A stretch of 8,989 nucleotides of DNA from an uncultured Collinsella sp. (GCA_905208635.1 CAJLPX010000047.1:1-8989); one strand, 5' to 3'; counted from the stretch's first letter, positions 1 to 6,535 are shown. Program-made: numbers and translations. Notes: generated from the sequence alone by a model not told the origin.

Positions 1-153
1 ATGCTCAAACTGGGCAAAATCGTCGACCGTCACGTCAACTCCGTGGCGGTGCAATAACTCGGGCTGAGCATAGGCCCAAACGGGGGTGCTATTAACCAGT
101 GTTCCGTCACAATCGAAAATAAAAGCGACATTGGGAGCAGCGGTCTGGGACAT
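1..153 (-). CDS. HAD-superfamily phosphatase, N-terminal part (cut by window edge)
   Basis: Reading the minus strand from the ATG at 153-151 gives 51 codons that stay open to the window edge. Residues 11-22 read FIFDCDGTLVNS, the HAD motif I (DxDGTLxxS) with nucleophile Asp14 and acid/base Asp16. The following TPVWAYAQPELLHRHGV resembles the start of the helical cap of subclass I HAD enzymes such as beta-phosphoglucomutase or phosphoglycolate-type phosphatases. A good ribosome binding site, AAAGG, lies 7 nt upstream of the ATG. The family hydrolyses or transfers phosphate on small molecules, often sugar phosphates. The substrate cannot be read from this fragment, since the cap domain and motifs II-IV lie outside the window. 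The gene is divergent from glgB and shares its upstream region, which carries the TGGTAAA inverted repeats, so co-regulation with glycogen metabolism is possible but inferred. Confidence 0.78.
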   Translation of the reverse strand, partial: MSQTAAPNVAFIFDCDGTLVNSTPVWAYAQPELLHRHGVDVTVDDFAQFEH

Positions 154-175
154 AAACGAACCTTTCGATGTCAAA

Positions 176-206
176 TGGTAAACATCCTGCTAAAAACGTT
201 TTACCA
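176..206. promoter_or_regulatory. Putative operator 1: TGGTAAA inverted repeat containing AAAACGTTTT
   Basis: TGGTAAA at 176-182 is mirrored by TTTACCA at 200-206. Inside the interval, AAAACGTTTT at 193-202 is a palindrome with a central CG, and the segment 188-206 (TGCTAAAAACGTTTTACCA) is a near-palindrome. A central CpG flanked by A/T-rich arms is the usual design of LacI/GalR-family operators, which often control maltose and glycogen genes. The repeat ends 22 bp upstream of the HAD start codon, so it is better placed to act on the HAD gene than on glgB, whose start is almost 300 bp away. The regulator is not in the window; its identity is inferred. Confidence 0.5.
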
Positions 207-237
207 AACGTAAGACTAACAATCTTGAAACCCTAAT

Positions 238-263
238 TGGTAAAACTGTCAAGAGTTTTACCA
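238..263. promoter_or_regulatory. Putative operator 2: perfect 10-bp inverted repeat TGGTAAAACT
   Basis: TGGTAAAACT at 238-247 is exactly complemented by AGTTTTACCA at 254-263, with a 6-nt centre (GTCAAG). The nine-base half-site TGGTAAAAC therefore occurs here in both orientations and once more in operator 1 (minus strand, 206-198). A shorter form, TGGTAAAC, is at 176-183. A minus-strand TTGACA, a perfect -35 hexamer, spans 252-247 between the arms, so a bound protein could block RNA polymerase there. The repeat could form an RNA hairpin if transcribed, but its recurrence as half-sites favours a DNA-binding role. Confidence 0.5.
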
Positions 264-373
264 TCGCAATTCTGCCAGTGGTCTAAACATGGCGCTCGCC
301 GATTAAACACCGCCGCAAATCCACTTTTCTCCATAAAAGTAACGAACAGGTGTTATCGTATTTCGTGCCGAAA

Positions 374-433
374 GTTCCACCGAGCACGCGAGGTGGAACG
401 AATCATAGAACTATCGCCGTCCCTTCGATTCGT
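374..433 (+). promoter_or_regulatory. Candidate structured glgB leader: two adjoining stem-loops
   Basis: GTTCCACC at 374-381 pairs perfectly with GGTGGAAC at 392-399 around a 10-nt loop. ACGAATC at 398-404 pairs with GATTCGT at 427-433. The two stems share bases 398-399, so they abut or slightly compete. Neither is followed by a U-run, so they do not look like intrinsic terminators. If glgB is transcribed from near 360 they would sit in its 5' leader. No known riboswitch consensus was recognised. Confidence 0.35.
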
Positions 434-499
434 GCAGCCTTGGACCTTTCGCATCTAGTCACCAAGGCAACACGCTGCCGCGTCATGATGGGATCAAAC

Positions 500-2761
500 G
501 TGAGCGATACAAAGCTAAAGCCAGCAACTAAAAAGCCCGCTACCCGTAAAGCCGCCCCGCACGCACCGGAACTCTCCAAGGACGATGTCTACCTGTTTGG
601 CATCGGCACGTGGGAGCGCAGCTGGGAAAAGATGGGCGCGCATCCCGACACGCAGAACCGTACGCGCGGCTGGCTTTTTTGCGTTTGGGCGCCCGATGTA
701 AAGAGCGTGCATGTCATTGGCGAATTTAACGACTGGGATGAGGAAGCCAACCCTCTGGTGCCCGTGCATACGAGCGCTATTTGGGAAGGCTTTATTCCTG
801 GTGCCGAGCAGGGCCAGCTCTATAAGTACCTTATCGAGACCAACGAGGGCGAAAAGCTTTACAAGGCCGATCCGTATGCCTTTAAGGCCGAGTGCCCTCC
901 GGGTACCGCCAGCGTGCTGTGGACCCTCGATGGCTACAAGTGGAACGACGCTGCGTGGCTCAAGCGCCGCGCCGGCCACAACCACATGTCGCAGCCGCTC
1001 AACATCTACGAGGTGCATATTGGCTCGTGGAAGCGCCACGGCGACGCGCCGCAGGGCGAGCCGGACGAGTACGGCAACTACCCAGGCCCCATGGACCCCT
1101 TCCCCGCACAGCGCGGCGAGTTTTACACCTACGACGACCTGTCGGTGGAGCTCGTGGACTACGTGCGCGACATGGGCTACACGCATATCGAGGTCATGCC
1201 ACTCATGGAGCATCCCTTCGATGGCTCCTGGGGCTACCAGACGACCGGCTATTATGCCGCCACGTCACGCTATGGCGATCCGCAGCAGCTCATGCACTTT
1301 ATCGATGCGTGCCATGCGGCAGGCATTGGCGTGATCATGGACTGGGTGCCCGGCGGTTTTTGCGCCGACTCCCACGGCCTTGCCACCTTTAACGGCCACA
1401 TGCTGTTTGAGCACGAGATTCACCCCAACTGGGGCACGCACAAGTTCGACTTCGCCCGCGGCGAGGTCCGCTCCTTCCTGGTCTCCAACGTGCTGTATTG
1501 GCTCGAGAATTTCCACGTAGACGGCATTCGCATGGACGGCGTATCCAGCATGCTGTACCTCAACTTTGGCATCGACGATCCGGGGCAAAAGAAGTTCAAC
1601 AAGTACGGTACCGAGGAGGACCTGGACGCCAGCGCATTTATCCGCCAGGTCAACTGCGCCGTGGAGGCACACTACCCCGACGTGATGATGATGGCCGAGG
1701 AGTCCACCGCGTGGCCGCTCGTGACCTACCCGCCGCAGGACGGCGGCCTGGGCTTCCACTACAAGTGGGACATGGGCTGGATGAACGATACCCTGCACTA
1801 CATGCAGACCGATTTTCCGTGGCGCCCCGGCAACCACGGGCTGCTCACGTTCTCCATCATGTATGCCTTTACCGAGAACTTCATTTGCCCGCTGAGCCAC
1901 GACGAGGTCGTGCACGGCAAGTGCTCGCTGATCGGCCGCATGCCGGGCGACTGGTGGCGCCAGTTTGCCGGCCTGCGCACGCTGGCCTTCTACCAAATGA
2001 CGCACCCCGGTGCCAAGCTCAACTTTATGGGCAACGAGATCGGCCAGTTTATTGAGTGGCGCTACTACGAGTCCATCCAGTGGTTCCTGACCGAGGAGTA
2101 TGAGACCCACCGTCATCATCAGGCGTTTATCAAGGCGCTTAACCACCTGTACACCGCCGAGCCCGCCCTGTACGAGCGCGGCTACACCGACGACGGCTTT
2201 ACCTGGATCGATGCGGACAACTCCAAGCAGTCCATCGTGAGCTTTGTGCGCCAGGGCGAGGACGTCGATGACGACCTGGTGATCCTGATCAACTTTGACC
2301 CGGCGAGCTACGAGAGCTTCCGCGTGGGCGTACCGCGCGAGGGCGACTGGGAGGTCATCTTCGACTCCGATCGTCCCGAGTTTGGCGGCAGCGGCTATGC
2401 CGGCGAAGAGCCCTACGCCTGCTCGAGCGAGCCCTATCCCTGGAACGGGCAGATGGACTCCATTGAGATTAAGGTGCCCGGTCTGGCAGGCGTGGTGCTT
2501 AAGCGCCGCGGTCCCAGCAGCTACAAACCGCCCGTGGTCGAGGAGCCCAAGGCTGCGCCCAAAAAGCGTATGTCTTCGGTGAAGCCCAAGCCTGCGGCTG
2601 CTAAGAAGGCTTGGGCTAAGGCCAAGGCTACGACGACCAAGGCCAAGGCCAAGGCTGCCGCAAAGCCCGCTGCTAAGGCCGCAGCCAAGAAACCGGCTGC
2701 CAAAAAGGCCGCTACCAAGGCCAAGTCTGCTTCTGTTAAGCCGTCTGCCAAGGATGCGTAA
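500..2761 (+). CDS. glgB: 1,4-alpha-glucan (glycogen) branching enzyme, GH13_9, with Lys/Ala-rich C-terminal tail
   Basis: It transfers alpha-1,4 glucan segments to form alpha-1,6 branches in glycogen; cytosolic. From the GTG at 500 the protein has 753 residues. I chose this start because GATGGGA lies 6 nt upstream; ATGs at 485 and 488 are in frame but lack a ribosome binding site. Domains: a basic linker (about 1-45), CBM48 (about 56-150, with WAP and GEFNDWD), the GH13 barrel from NIYEVHIGSW (168) to about 560, and a C-terminal beta domain to about 670. Catalytic residues are present: nucleophile Asp346 (GIRMDG), acid/base Glu400 (MAEEST), and Asp468 in LSHDEVVHGK. Their spacing matches E. 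coli D405/E458/D526. Region I reads DWVPGGF, so Gly286 replaces the usual His of DWVPGHF. Residues 676-753 form a Lys/Ala/Pro tail with 23 Lys and 27 Ala, not part of normal GlgB. The first gene of the cluster. Confidence 0.95.
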   Translation: MSDTKLKPATKKPATRKAAPHAPELSKDDVYLFGIGTWERSWEKMGAHPDTQNRTRGWLFCVWAPDVKSVHVIGEFNDWDEEANPLVPVHTSAIWEGFIPGAEQGQLYKYLIETNEGEKLYKADPYAFKAECPPGTASVLWTLDGYKWNDAAWLKRRAGHNHMSQPLNIYEVHIGSWKRHGDAPQGEPDEYGNYPGPMDPFPAQRGEFYTYDDLSVELVDYVRDMGYTHIEVMPLMEHPFDGSWGYQTTGYYAATSRYGDPQQLMHFIDACHAAGIGVIMDWVPGGFCADSHGLATFNGHMLFEHEIHPNWGTHKFDFARGEVRSFLVSNVLYWLENFHVDGIRMDGVSSMLYLNFGIDDPGQKKFNKYGTEEDLDASAFIRQVNCAVEAHYPDVMMMAEESTAWPLVTYPPQDGGLGFHYKWDMGWMNDTLHYMQTDFPWRPGNHGLLTFSIMYAFTENFICPLSHDEVVHGKCSLIGRMPGDWWRQFAGLRTLAFYQMTHPGAKLNFMGNEIGQFIEWRYYESIQWFLTEEYETHRHHQAFIKALNHLYTAEPALYERGYTDDGFTWIDADNSKQSIVSFVRQGEDVDDDLVILINFDPASYESFRVGVPREGDWEVIFDSDRPEFGGSGYAGEEPYACSSEPYPWNGQMDSIEIKVPGLAGVVLKRRGPSSYKPPVVEEPKAAPKKRMSSVKPKPAAAKKAWAKAKATTTKAKAKAAAKPAAKAAAKKPAAKKAATKAKSASVKPSAKDA
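2525..2758 (+). repeat. Low-complexity AAGGCC/GCTAAG repeats encoding the GlgB basic tail
   Basis: This end of glgB is built from short, imperfect repeats such as AAGGCCAAGGC and GCTGCTAAG, translating to degenerate AAK, PAAK and AKAK units. It encodes 78 residues with 23 Lys, 1 Arg and only 3 acidic residues. Such repeats can expand or contract by slippage, so tail length may vary between strains. The composition resembles bacterial histone-H1-like proteins and AlgP-type tails, which is similarity of composition only. Confidence 0.75.
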
Positions 2762-2769
2762 CAAAACCG

Positions 2770-2785
2770 TTACAGCTGTAATTAC
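2770..2785. repeat. Overlapping small palindromes after the glgB stop
   Basis: TTACAGCTGTAA (2770-2781) is a perfect 12-bp palindrome and overlaps GTAATTAC (2778-2785), another perfect one. They begin 8 nt past the glgB stop, in the 94-nt spacer before glgP. The first is too tight to be an RNA hairpin of any strength, so a protein-binding site is the more natural reading. No regulator is identified and chance occurrence is possible. Confidence 0.3.
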
Positions 2786-2819
2786 CCGCCCCGACGAGGC
2801 GTAGGATACAAGTCATAAC

Positions 2820-2854
2820 CGTTCCGGGAGAAACATCCCCGGGGGAAAGGAACG
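2820..2854 (+). promoter_or_regulatory. Hairpin overlapping the glgP ribosome binding site
   Basis: CGTTCC at 2820-2825 is complementary to GGAACG at 2849-2854. Inside, CCGGG at 2824-2828 can alternatively pair with CCCGG at 2838-2842. The right arm of the outer stem contains the GGA of the AAAGGA ribosome binding site (2846-2851), which is 4 nt before the glgP ATG at 2856. Folding into the outer stem would hide the ribosome binding site; the inner alternative would leave it free. This is a possible translational control element, inferred from complementarity only. Confidence 0.4.
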
Positions 2855-2855
2855 T

Positions 2856-5282
2856 ATGAATAAGATCTTCGACAACAAGCAGGAGTTTACCGAGCTCTAT
2901 CGCGATGCCGTCATGAGCATCAGCGGCAAGAGCGTCGAGGCCGCGAGCGACCTGGACCGCTTCAACGCCCTGGCCAAGCTCGTGGCCGAGAAGGCGCGCA
3001 CCGTTGCCACCAAGAGCGACGCCCGCGTTACCGCCGAGGGCAAAAAGCGCGTGTACTACTTCTCGATCGAGTTTTTGATCGGCCGCCTGCTCGACAACTA
3101 CCTGCTCAACTTTGGCGTGCGCGATATGGTCGCCGAGGCGCTCGACGACATGGGCTTCGACCTGTCCGTCATCGAGAACCAGGAGCCCGACCCGGCTCTG
3201 GGCAACGGTGGCCTGGGCCGCCTGGCCGCTTGCTTCCTGGATTCCATGGCAGCCGAGGGCATTGCCGGATACGGCAACGGCATGCGCTACCGCTACGGTC
3301 TGTTTAAGCAGGAGATCGTCAACGGCAGCCAGGTCGAGACCACCGACGAGTGGCTCACCCATGGCTATCCCTGGGAGGTCCGCCGTCAGGACAAGGCCGT
3401 GACCATTAAGTTTGGTGGCCATGTTGAGGGCTTTGAGGAGAACGGCCGCACGTTCTACCGCACGGTGGACACGCAGGACATCCTGGCCGTTCCTTATGAC
3501 ATCCCCGTGGTGGGCTATGCCGGCGAGACCGTCAACAAGCTGCGCGTCTGGGCTGCCGAGCCGGTCGTGGAGCACTTCGATCTGGAGGCCTTCAACCGCG
3601 GCGACTACGCCCTGGCCGATGCCGAGCGCGCCGAGGCCGAAGCCATTAGCGCCATCCTCTACCCCAACGACGCCGGCGAGCACGGCCGTCTGCTGCGCCT
3701 GAAGCAGGAGTACCTGTTTGTCTCGGCCGGCATCTACAGCCTGCTCGACACCTTTGAGAAGGAGCACGGCGAGAACTGGGAGCTGCTGCCGCAGTTTGTG
3801 GCCATCCACACCAACGACACGCACCCTGCCATGTGCGGCCCCGAGCTCATGCGTATCCTCATCGACGAGAAGAAGCTCGAGTGGGACGACGCCTGGAACA
3901 TCGTGACGCAGGTCGTGAGCTACACCAACCACACCATCCTGCCCGAGGCCTTGGAGAAGTGGCCCATCGGCACGTTCTCCAAGCTCCTCCCCCGCGTGTA
4001 CCAGATCATCGACGAGATCAGCCGTCGTTGGCACGAGTCGTTCGACACCTCGCAGGAGGGCTGGCAGGAGCGTCTGCGCCAGACCGCCATCCTGTGGGAC
4101 GGCGAGATTCGCATGGCCAACCTGTCCGTGATCTGCAGCCACAGCGTTAACGGCGTGGCCAAGATCCACTCCGACATCATCAAGAACATCGTGCTCAAGG
4201 ACTTCTATGCCTTGACGCCCGAGAAGTTTAACAACAAGACCAACGGCATCTCGCACCGTCGCTTCTTTGCCGAGGCCAACCCCACCTATGCCAAGCTCGT
4301 GACCGAGGCCATTGGCGATGGCTGGCTCAAGGACGCCTTTGAGCTGGAGAAGCTCAAAGAGTTCCAGAACGACACCGAGTTCCTGAAGGCCGTTGGTGCC
4401 TCCAAGCGCGCCAACAAGGAGCGTCTGGCCGCCTACGTCAAGGCCGAGACCGGTCTGGTCATCGACCCCAACACCGTCTTCGATGTCCAGGTAAAGCGCT
4501 TCCACGCCTATAAGCGCCAGCTCATGAATATCATGAAGGTAATGGACATCTACAACCGTCGCATCGCCGATCCCAACTTCCACGTGACGCCGACGACCTT
4601 CATCTTTAGTGGCAAGGCTGCCTCGAGCTACACCTTTGCCAAGGAGACCATCCGCCTCATTAACTCCGTTGCCGACGTCATCAACAACGATGCCCGCGTC
4701 AATGAGGTCATGAAGGTCTGCTTTATCCCCAACTTCCGCGTGAGCAACGCCCTGCTCATCTACCCCGCCGCCGAGATCTCGGAGCAGATCTCCACGGCCG
4801 GCAAGGAGGCCTCGGGCACGTCCAACATGAAGCTCATGATGAACGGCGCCATTACGCTGGGCACCCTCGACGGCGCCAACATCGAGATCGCCGACCTGGC
4901 CGGCCGCGAGAACGAGGCCATCTTTGGCCTGACCGCTCCCGAGGTCGAGCAGCTCTGGGCATCCAACAGCTACTTTGCGTGGGATACCCTCAACGGCGAC
5001 CGCGAGCGTCTGGGCCGCGTGATGGACGAGCTCAAGGACAACACGTTTGCGGGTCTTTCGGGCAACTTCGAGAGCATCTACAACGAGCTCATGAACAACA
5101 ACGACCCCGACCTGGTCATGGCTGACTTCCGTAGCTACGTGGATGCATGGGAGAACCTCACGAACAGCTACGGCGACCAGGAGACCTGGAACCGCAAGGC
5201 CCTGCTCAACACCGCCTCCTCGGGCTGGTTCTCGAGCGACCGCACCATTCGCGAGTACCGCGACGAGATCTGGCACGCGTAA
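2856..5282 (+). CDS. glgP: Glycogen/maltodextrin phosphorylase, GT35
   Basis: It phosphorolyses alpha-1,4 glucan ends to glucose-1-phosphate using pyridoxal phosphate; cytosolic. The 808-residue length is typical of bacterial phosphorylases. Seen motifs in order: YFSIEFLIGR in the N-terminal domain, GNGGLGRLAACFLDSMA (glucan/active-site region), THTNDTHPAMCGPELMR-like IHTNDTHPAM, VQVKRFHAYKRQ in the C-terminal domain, and the PLP site EASGTSNMKLMMNGA with Lys659 as the Schiff-base lysine. Enzymes of E. coli and muscle have KR(I/L)HEYKRQ where this has KRFHAYKRQ, a Glu to Ala change I believe is common in other bacterial lineages. There is no N-terminal phosphorylation extension as in muscle phosphorylase. 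The start ATG has AAAGGA 4 nt upstream. It lies 94 nt after glgB and 104 nt before glgC. The symbol glgP follows the context; malP-type maltodextrin activity cannot be excluded. Confidence 0.95.
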   Translation: MNKIFDNKQEFTELYRDAVMSISGKSVEAASDLDRFNALAKLVAEKARTVATKSDARVTAEGKKRVYYFSIEFLIGRLLDNYLLNFGVRDMVAEALDDMGFDLSVIENQEPDPALGNGGLGRLAACFLDSMAAEGIAGYGNGMRYRYGLFKQEIVNGSQVETTDEWLTHGYPWEVRRQDKAVTIKFGGHVEGFEENGRTFYRTVDTQDILAVPYDIPVVGYAGETVNKLRVWAAEPVVEHFDLEAFNRGDYALADAERAEAEAISAILYPNDAGEHGRLLRLKQEYLFVSAGIYSLLDTFEKEHGENWELLPQFVAIHTNDTHPAMCGPELMRILIDEKKLEWDDAWNIVTQVVSYTNHTILPEALEKWPIGTFSKLLPRVYQIIDEISRRWHESFDTSQEGWQERLRQTAILWDGEIRMANLSVICSHSVNGVAKIHSDIIKNIVLKDFYALTPEKFNNKTNGISHRRFFAEANPTYAKLVTEAIGDGWLKDAFELEKLKEFQNDTEFLKAVGASKRANKERLAAYVKAETGLVIDPNTVFDVQVKRFHAYKRQLMNIMKVMDIYNRRIADPNFHVTPTTFIFSGKAASSYTFAKETIRLINSVADVINNDARVNEVMKVCFIPNFRVSNALLIYPAAEISEQISTAGKEASGTSNMKLMMNGAITLGTLDGANIEIADLAGRENEAIFGLTAPEVEQLWASNSYFAWDTLNGDRERLGRVMDELKDNTFAGLSGNFESIYNELMNNNDPDLVMADFRSYVDAWENLTNSYGDQETWNRKALLNTASSGWFSSDRTIREYRDEIWHA

Positions 5283-5316
5283 AGCGCGCGAGCTCCCTTT
5301 GCCGCACGGCATTACT

Positions 5317-5347
5317 CGACGGGCGTGACAGTGTGCCGCGCCCGTCG
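5317..5347 (+). promoter_or_regulatory. GC-rich hairpin between glgP and glgC
   Basis: CGACGGGCG at 5317-5325 is perfectly complementary to CGCCCGTCG at 5339-5347. The stem can be extended inward by T5326-G5338 and G5327-C5337, leaving a 9-nt loop. It starts 34 nt after the glgP stop. No T-run follows (CTAATGGG), so it is not a standard intrinsic terminator. It may protect the 3' end of upstream mRNA, act as a processing or pause site, or cause partial termination. Confidence 0.5.
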
Positions 5348-5367
5348 CTAATGGGTTAGGAACATCG

Positions 5368-5394
5368 ATGACAGAAGGAGAAATCGATGAGTAA
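5368..5394 (+). CDS. Possible 8-codon leader ORF overlapping the glgC start
   Basis: ATG at 5368 opens a frame reading MTEGEIDE and ends at TAA 5392-5394, 8 nt inside glgC and in another frame. AGGA at 5358-5361 stands 6 nt before this ATG, which is good ribosome binding site spacing. Translating it would carry ribosomes through the glgC ribosome binding site (AGAAGGAG, 5373-5380) and stop next to the glgC ATG, which would suit translational coupling. The sequence ATCGATGA is repeated directly at 5364-5371 and 5383-5390, so the ATG may also be a by-product of that duplication. No evidence shows that a peptide is made. Confidence 0.25.
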   Translation: MTEGEIDE

Positions 5395-6535
5395 GAAAGA
5401 ATGCATCGCGATGCTCCTCGCAGGAGGACAGGGCAGCCGATTGGGGGCACTCACCCAAAAGATCGCCAAGCCGGCGGTTAGCTTTGGTGGCAAGTTCCGC
5501 ATTATCGACTTTTCGCTGTCCAACTGCTCCAACTCGGGCATCGACACGGTGGGCGTTCTGACGCAGTACCGTCCCTACCTGCTGCATGCCTACGTGGGCT
5601 CCGGCGAGGCGTGGGATCTGGACAGCCGCGACGGCGGCGTGTCGATCCTGCCGCCGTACGAGACGCAGACCGGCGGCGCCTGGTATGCGGGCACGGCCGA
5701 CGCCATTACGCAGAACCTCGACTACATCAAGGCGAACGACCCCAAGTACGTTCTGATTCTTTCGGGCGATCACCTGTATCGCATGGACTACCGCAAGATG
5801 CTCAAGACGCACATTGAGAACAACGCCGACCTCACGGTGAGCGTTATGCCCGTGCCGTGGGAGGAGGCCAGCCGCTTTGGCATCCTGACCACCGACCCCG
5901 AGGACGGCCGCATCACCAAGTTCACCGAGAAGCCCGAGAAGCCCGATTCGAACCTCGCGTCCATGGGCATCTACATCTTCTCAGCCGATGTGCTGATCGA
6001 GGCGCTCGAGGAGGACGCTCAGGACCAGCGCTCGAGCCACGACTTTGGCAAGGACATCATCCCCAAGCTGCTCGGCGAGAACAAGCGCCTGTACAGCTAC
6101 GAGTTCCACGGCTTTTGGAAGGACGTCGGCACTATCGCCAGCTTCCACGAGACCTCGATGGACCTGCTGGGCAACAACCCCGAGTTCGATCTGTTTGACA
6201 AGAACTTCCCCATTATGTCCAACATCACCACGCGTCCGCCGCACTACATTGGCCCGGACGGCCGTCTGGACGACTGCCTAGTCTCCAACGGCTGCAAGAT
6301 CTACGGCACCGCTCGCCACTCGATCCTTTCGACCGATGTCATCATCGAGGAGCGCGCCGTGGTCGAGGACTCCGTGCTGCTGCCGGGTGCGCACGTTAAG
6401 AGCGGCGCGCACATCTGCCGCGCTATTTTGGGCGAGAACTCCACGGTCGAAGAGGGCGTGAAGCTCGGCTCTGTCGATACCACCAAGGATACGGCCGTCG
6501 TTGGAAATGACGTCGTTATCGGGAAGGGGGAATGA
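5387..6535 (+). CDS. glgC: Glucose-1-phosphate adenylyltransferase (ADP-glucose pyrophosphorylase), catalytic subunit
   Basis: It makes ADP-glucose and pyrophosphate from ATP and glucose-1-phosphate, the committed step of bacterial glycogen synthesis. The protein has 382 residues, close to Bacillus-type GlgC and shorter than E. coli GlgC (431). The nucleotidyltransferase domain opens with LLAGGQGSRLG (residues 10-20) and KPAVSFGGKFRIIDF. Metal-binding catalytic Asp128 is in LSGDHLYRMDY (E. coli D142 equivalent), and FTEKPEKP carries Lys182, matching the glucose-1-phosphate lysine K195 of E. coli. GTADAI and GFWKDVGT are also present. The C-terminal part (about 280-382) has the hexapeptide-like repeats of a left-handed beta-helix. 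AGAAGGAG stands 6 nt before the ATG. The gene ends 4 nt before glgD, indicating co-expression and probably a GlgC/GlgD hetero-oligomer. Confidence 0.96.
   Translation: MSKKECIAMLLAGGQGSRLGALTQKIAKPAVSFGGKFRIIDFSLSNCSNSGIDTVGVLTQYRPYLLHAYVGSGEAWDLDSRDGGVSILPPYETQTGGAWYAGTADAITQNLDYIKANDPKYVLILSGDHLYRMDYRKMLKTHIENNADLTVSVMPVPWEEASRFGILTTDPEDGRITKFTEKPEKPDSNLASMGIYIFSADVLIEALEEDAQDQRSSHDFGKDIIPKLLGENKRLYSYEFHGFWKDVGTIASFHETSMDLLGNNPEFDLFDKNFPIMSNITTRPPHYIGPDGRLDDCLVSNGCKIYGTARHSILSTDVIIEERAVVEDSVLLPGAHVKSGAHICRAILGENSTVEEGVKLGSVDTTKDTAVVGNDVVIGKGE

Larger units (their letters stand above)
154..499. other. Divergent intergenic region between the HAD gene and glgB
   Basis: This 346-nt stretch has no convincing gene. 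It is more A+T-rich than the coding regions, particularly at 170-270. Seen in it are two TGGTAAA inverted repeats, two leader stem-loops and weak promoter-like pieces. On the minus strand an exact TTGACA (complement of 247-252) sits between the arms of the second inverted repeat, but the best -10 candidate downstream (CAAGAT at 19 nt) is poor. On the plus strand TGTTATCGT at 351-359 could be an extended -10 (TGn then TATCGT) for glgB, without a recognisable -35. An open frame continues upstream of glgB to a GTG at 350, but its 50 codons resemble no GlgB N-terminus I know and no ribosome binding site supports it. Confidence 0.7.

Noticed and set aside
386..401. T-box-like string AGGTGGAACG
   Set aside because: It resembles the T-box AGGGTGGNACCGCG core only in part, lacks ACCGCG, and no Stem I, specifier loop or terminator is visible; a glycogen gene is also an unlikely T-box target.
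350..499. Upstream extension of glgB to a GTG at 350
   Set aside because: The 50 extra codons show no GlgB similarity, include the stem-loop region, and have no ribosome binding site; the GTG at 500 has one.
1265..2764. A 499-codon minus-strand open frame opposite glgB
   Set aside because: Its N-terminal Gly/Leu/Arg run is the antisense of the Lys/Ala tail, and it has no motif or ribosome binding site; glgB is certain on the plus strand.
4489..4524. KRFHAYKRQ instead of KRIHEYKRQ in GlgP
   Set aside because: I believe Ala at this position is common in bacterial phosphorylases outside the enterobacteria, so it is probably lineage variation rather than a defect.
2736..5450. A 904-codon open frame on the minus strand opposite glgP
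   Set aside because: It mirrors glgP in a codon-biased G+C-rich gene, its translation is rich in Val/Gly/Leu/His with no recognisable motif, and glgP on the other strand is unmistakable.
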